A stretch of DNA of 15,443 bases from Actinomycetota bacterium (lineage in GTDB: Bacteria; Actinomycetota; Thermoleophilia; Gaiellales; Gaiellaceae), in contig JACDGR010000002.1 in assembly GCA_013821525.1 (NCBI GenBank), forward strand, positions 27,155 through 42,597, in the 5' to 3' direction. A program made the translations under genes and the position numbers. The notes beneath the pieces are model-generated. The model ran no database searches and was not told the DNA's origin. It saw only the letters and a list, made by a program, of their open reading frames with translations. Shown one piece after another: positions 14,776 through 15,443 of the stretch. Position 1 is the first letter of the stretch, and every line of letters starts with the position of its first letter.

Positions 14776-15402
14776 TCATTCCTCCTCACCATCGCCCATC
14801 GCCATTTGCAGGGCACGGCCGACGTCGCGCGCGGCCGCGGGATGCGTCGCGAGCGCGTCCATGATCAGTCGCTTCAGGCGGCGCCACGCCGGATGCCCGC
14901 GCACGATTCGGTCCTCTTGGAGCTCGATCTGCAGCTCGTACCGCCGCCGACGCTCGAGCGCTTTGCCGAATGCGTCGTTCAGGGCGAGACGCTCGCGGGC
15001 AAGGATGCCCGGTGTGTCGATCGCCTTCCGAAGCGCGCGCAGCTGCCGTTTGTAGTCTTCTTCTAGGCTCGGCTCGTCGTCGTCGGATTCTTCGTCGTCG
15101 TCAGGCACATCGTCCGGGTCGGCGTCGGTCGATTGCGGCGGCATCGCTCCGGCGGGCAAGCGCTCCCACGCAATCGGCTCGATGCCGAAGCACGCCTTCA
15201 AACGCTCGCGCTGCTTCGTCGCCGGCGACTGTTCGCCGAGACGCCAGAGCGACACCGCTTGCTTCGTGCAGCCGAGACGCTCAGCAATGCCGGCGAGTGT
15301 CCCGGGCTGCTCGCACAGCAAGCGCTGCCCCTCCGACTTGTAGATGACCGGCTCGGACTTGGTTGCTTTTGACTTTTTTACAACTTCCATTGTCATAAGC
15401 AT
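14776..15402 (-). CDS. small terminase candidate with helix-turn-helix
   Basis: This gene encodes a 208-residue protein immediately before the large terminase region. Residues about 25-75 hold a helix-turn-helix (LAGIAERLGCTKQAVSLWRL) followed by RLKACFGIEPIAWERLP. Next is a very acidic linker, residues about 90-115 (DDVPDDDEESDDDEPSLEED), and then a helical Arg-rich region with a C-terminal helix ending GDGEEE. DNA-binding N-terminus plus helical oligomerisation region suits a terminase small subunit that recognises the packaging site. Starts at 15402, 15396 and 15390 are all possible and none has a good SD; an in-frame TGA lies at 15420-15418. Function is from position and domain order; a transcription regulator is the main alternative. 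Confidence 0.65.
   Translation of the reverse strand: MLMTMEVVKKSKATKSEPVIYKSEGQRLLCEQPGTLAGIAERLGCTKQAVSLWRLGEQSPATKQRERLKACFGIEPIAWERLPAGAMPPQSTDADPDDVPDDDEESDDDEPSLEEDYKRQLRALRKAIDTPGILARERLALNDAFGKALERRRRYELQIELQEDRIVRGHPAWRRLKRLIMDALATHPAAARDVGRALQMAMGDGEEE
14781..14786 (-). promoter_or_regulatory. strong Shine-Dalgarno AGGAGG at the end of the small terminase gene
   Basis: AGGAGG lies within the last codons of the small terminase gene and nine bases ahead of the ATG at 14771. It is positioned for the short ORF, not directly for the large terminase, whose ATG is about 100 bases further. Confidence 0.6.
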
Positions 15403-15407
15403 GTCAA
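15390..15407 (-). promoter_or_regulatory. imperfect inverted repeat with TTGACA at small terminase start
   Basis: The minus strand has an 18-base imperfect palindrome (six of nine paired positions) beginning TTGACAT and ending ATGACAA, overlapping the start codon of the small terminase. TTGACA matches a -35 box, but the best -10-like element (TGTAAA, 19 bases downstream) is weak and lies inside the gene. It may be an operator or chance; evidence is slight. Confidence 0.25.
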
Positions 15408-15443
15408 CGCCAGTTTTTCAGAGGTTTTGGCCCGCTTTAAACG

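Noticed and set aside
1..15443. CRISPR array, IS element, diversity-generating element or integrase
   Set aside because: No regularly spaced repeats, no transposase, reverse transcriptase or recombinase motif, and no long inverted repeats were seen.

Overview
The window is the virion-structure module of a contractile-tailed (myovirus-type) bacteriophage, either a free phage or a prophage, with a GC-rich genome. Every supported gene lies on the minus strand, so transcription runs from the right end of the window to the left. The genes are tightly packed: many share ATGA, GTGA or TGATG junctions and the longest gap is only tens of bases. The long plus-strand open frames are antisense shadows of GC-rich minus-strand genes. 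I see no tRNA, rRNA, CRISPR array, IS element, integrase or lysis gene. The host cannot be named from this sequence; heavy use of GAG and CTC codons and the GC content only suggest a GC-rich bacterium.

Packaging and head, in transcription order: a helix-turn-helix small terminase candidate (15402-14776); a 31-codon ORF behind the strongest ribosome binding site I found (14771-14676), ending in a TGATG junction with the large terminase (14676-12958); a 50-residue single-span membrane protein (12946-12794); a 68-residue helix-turn-helix protein (12779-12573); a Mu gp29/DUF935-like portal (12533-11133); an S49 protease fused to an acidic scaffold (11136-9682), with a strong internal start at 10380 for the scaffold alone; a decoration-like protein with an extra beta-rich C-terminus (9685-8936); and a Mu gpT-like major capsid protein (8913-7867).

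Neck and tail: a 63-residue protein (7863-7672) whose C-terminal half resembles the Acb2/Tad1 hairpin of nucleotide-sponge anti-defence proteins; a gp36-like head-completion protein (7666-7181); a Mu gpG-like tail-completion protein (7176-6781); a tail terminator (6781-6233); a DUF2586-type sheath (6217-4769); a tube protein (4765-4283); a tail assembly chaperone (4286-3801) with a canonical -1 slippery heptamer and downstream stem that extend it to 3619; a short tape measure (3612-1786); a tube/baseplate adaptor candidate (1789-1220); and a hub/spike-like baseplate protein (1223-54). More baseplate and fibre genes presumably follow beyond the left edge.

Most genes belong to recognisable Mu-like or P2-like structural families. 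The points most worth a second look are the small Acb2/Tad1-like protein beside the capsid gene, the well-formed frameshift signal, the internal scaffold start, the small uncharacterised genes around the large terminase, and a cysteine cluster inserted in the large terminase ATPase domain.
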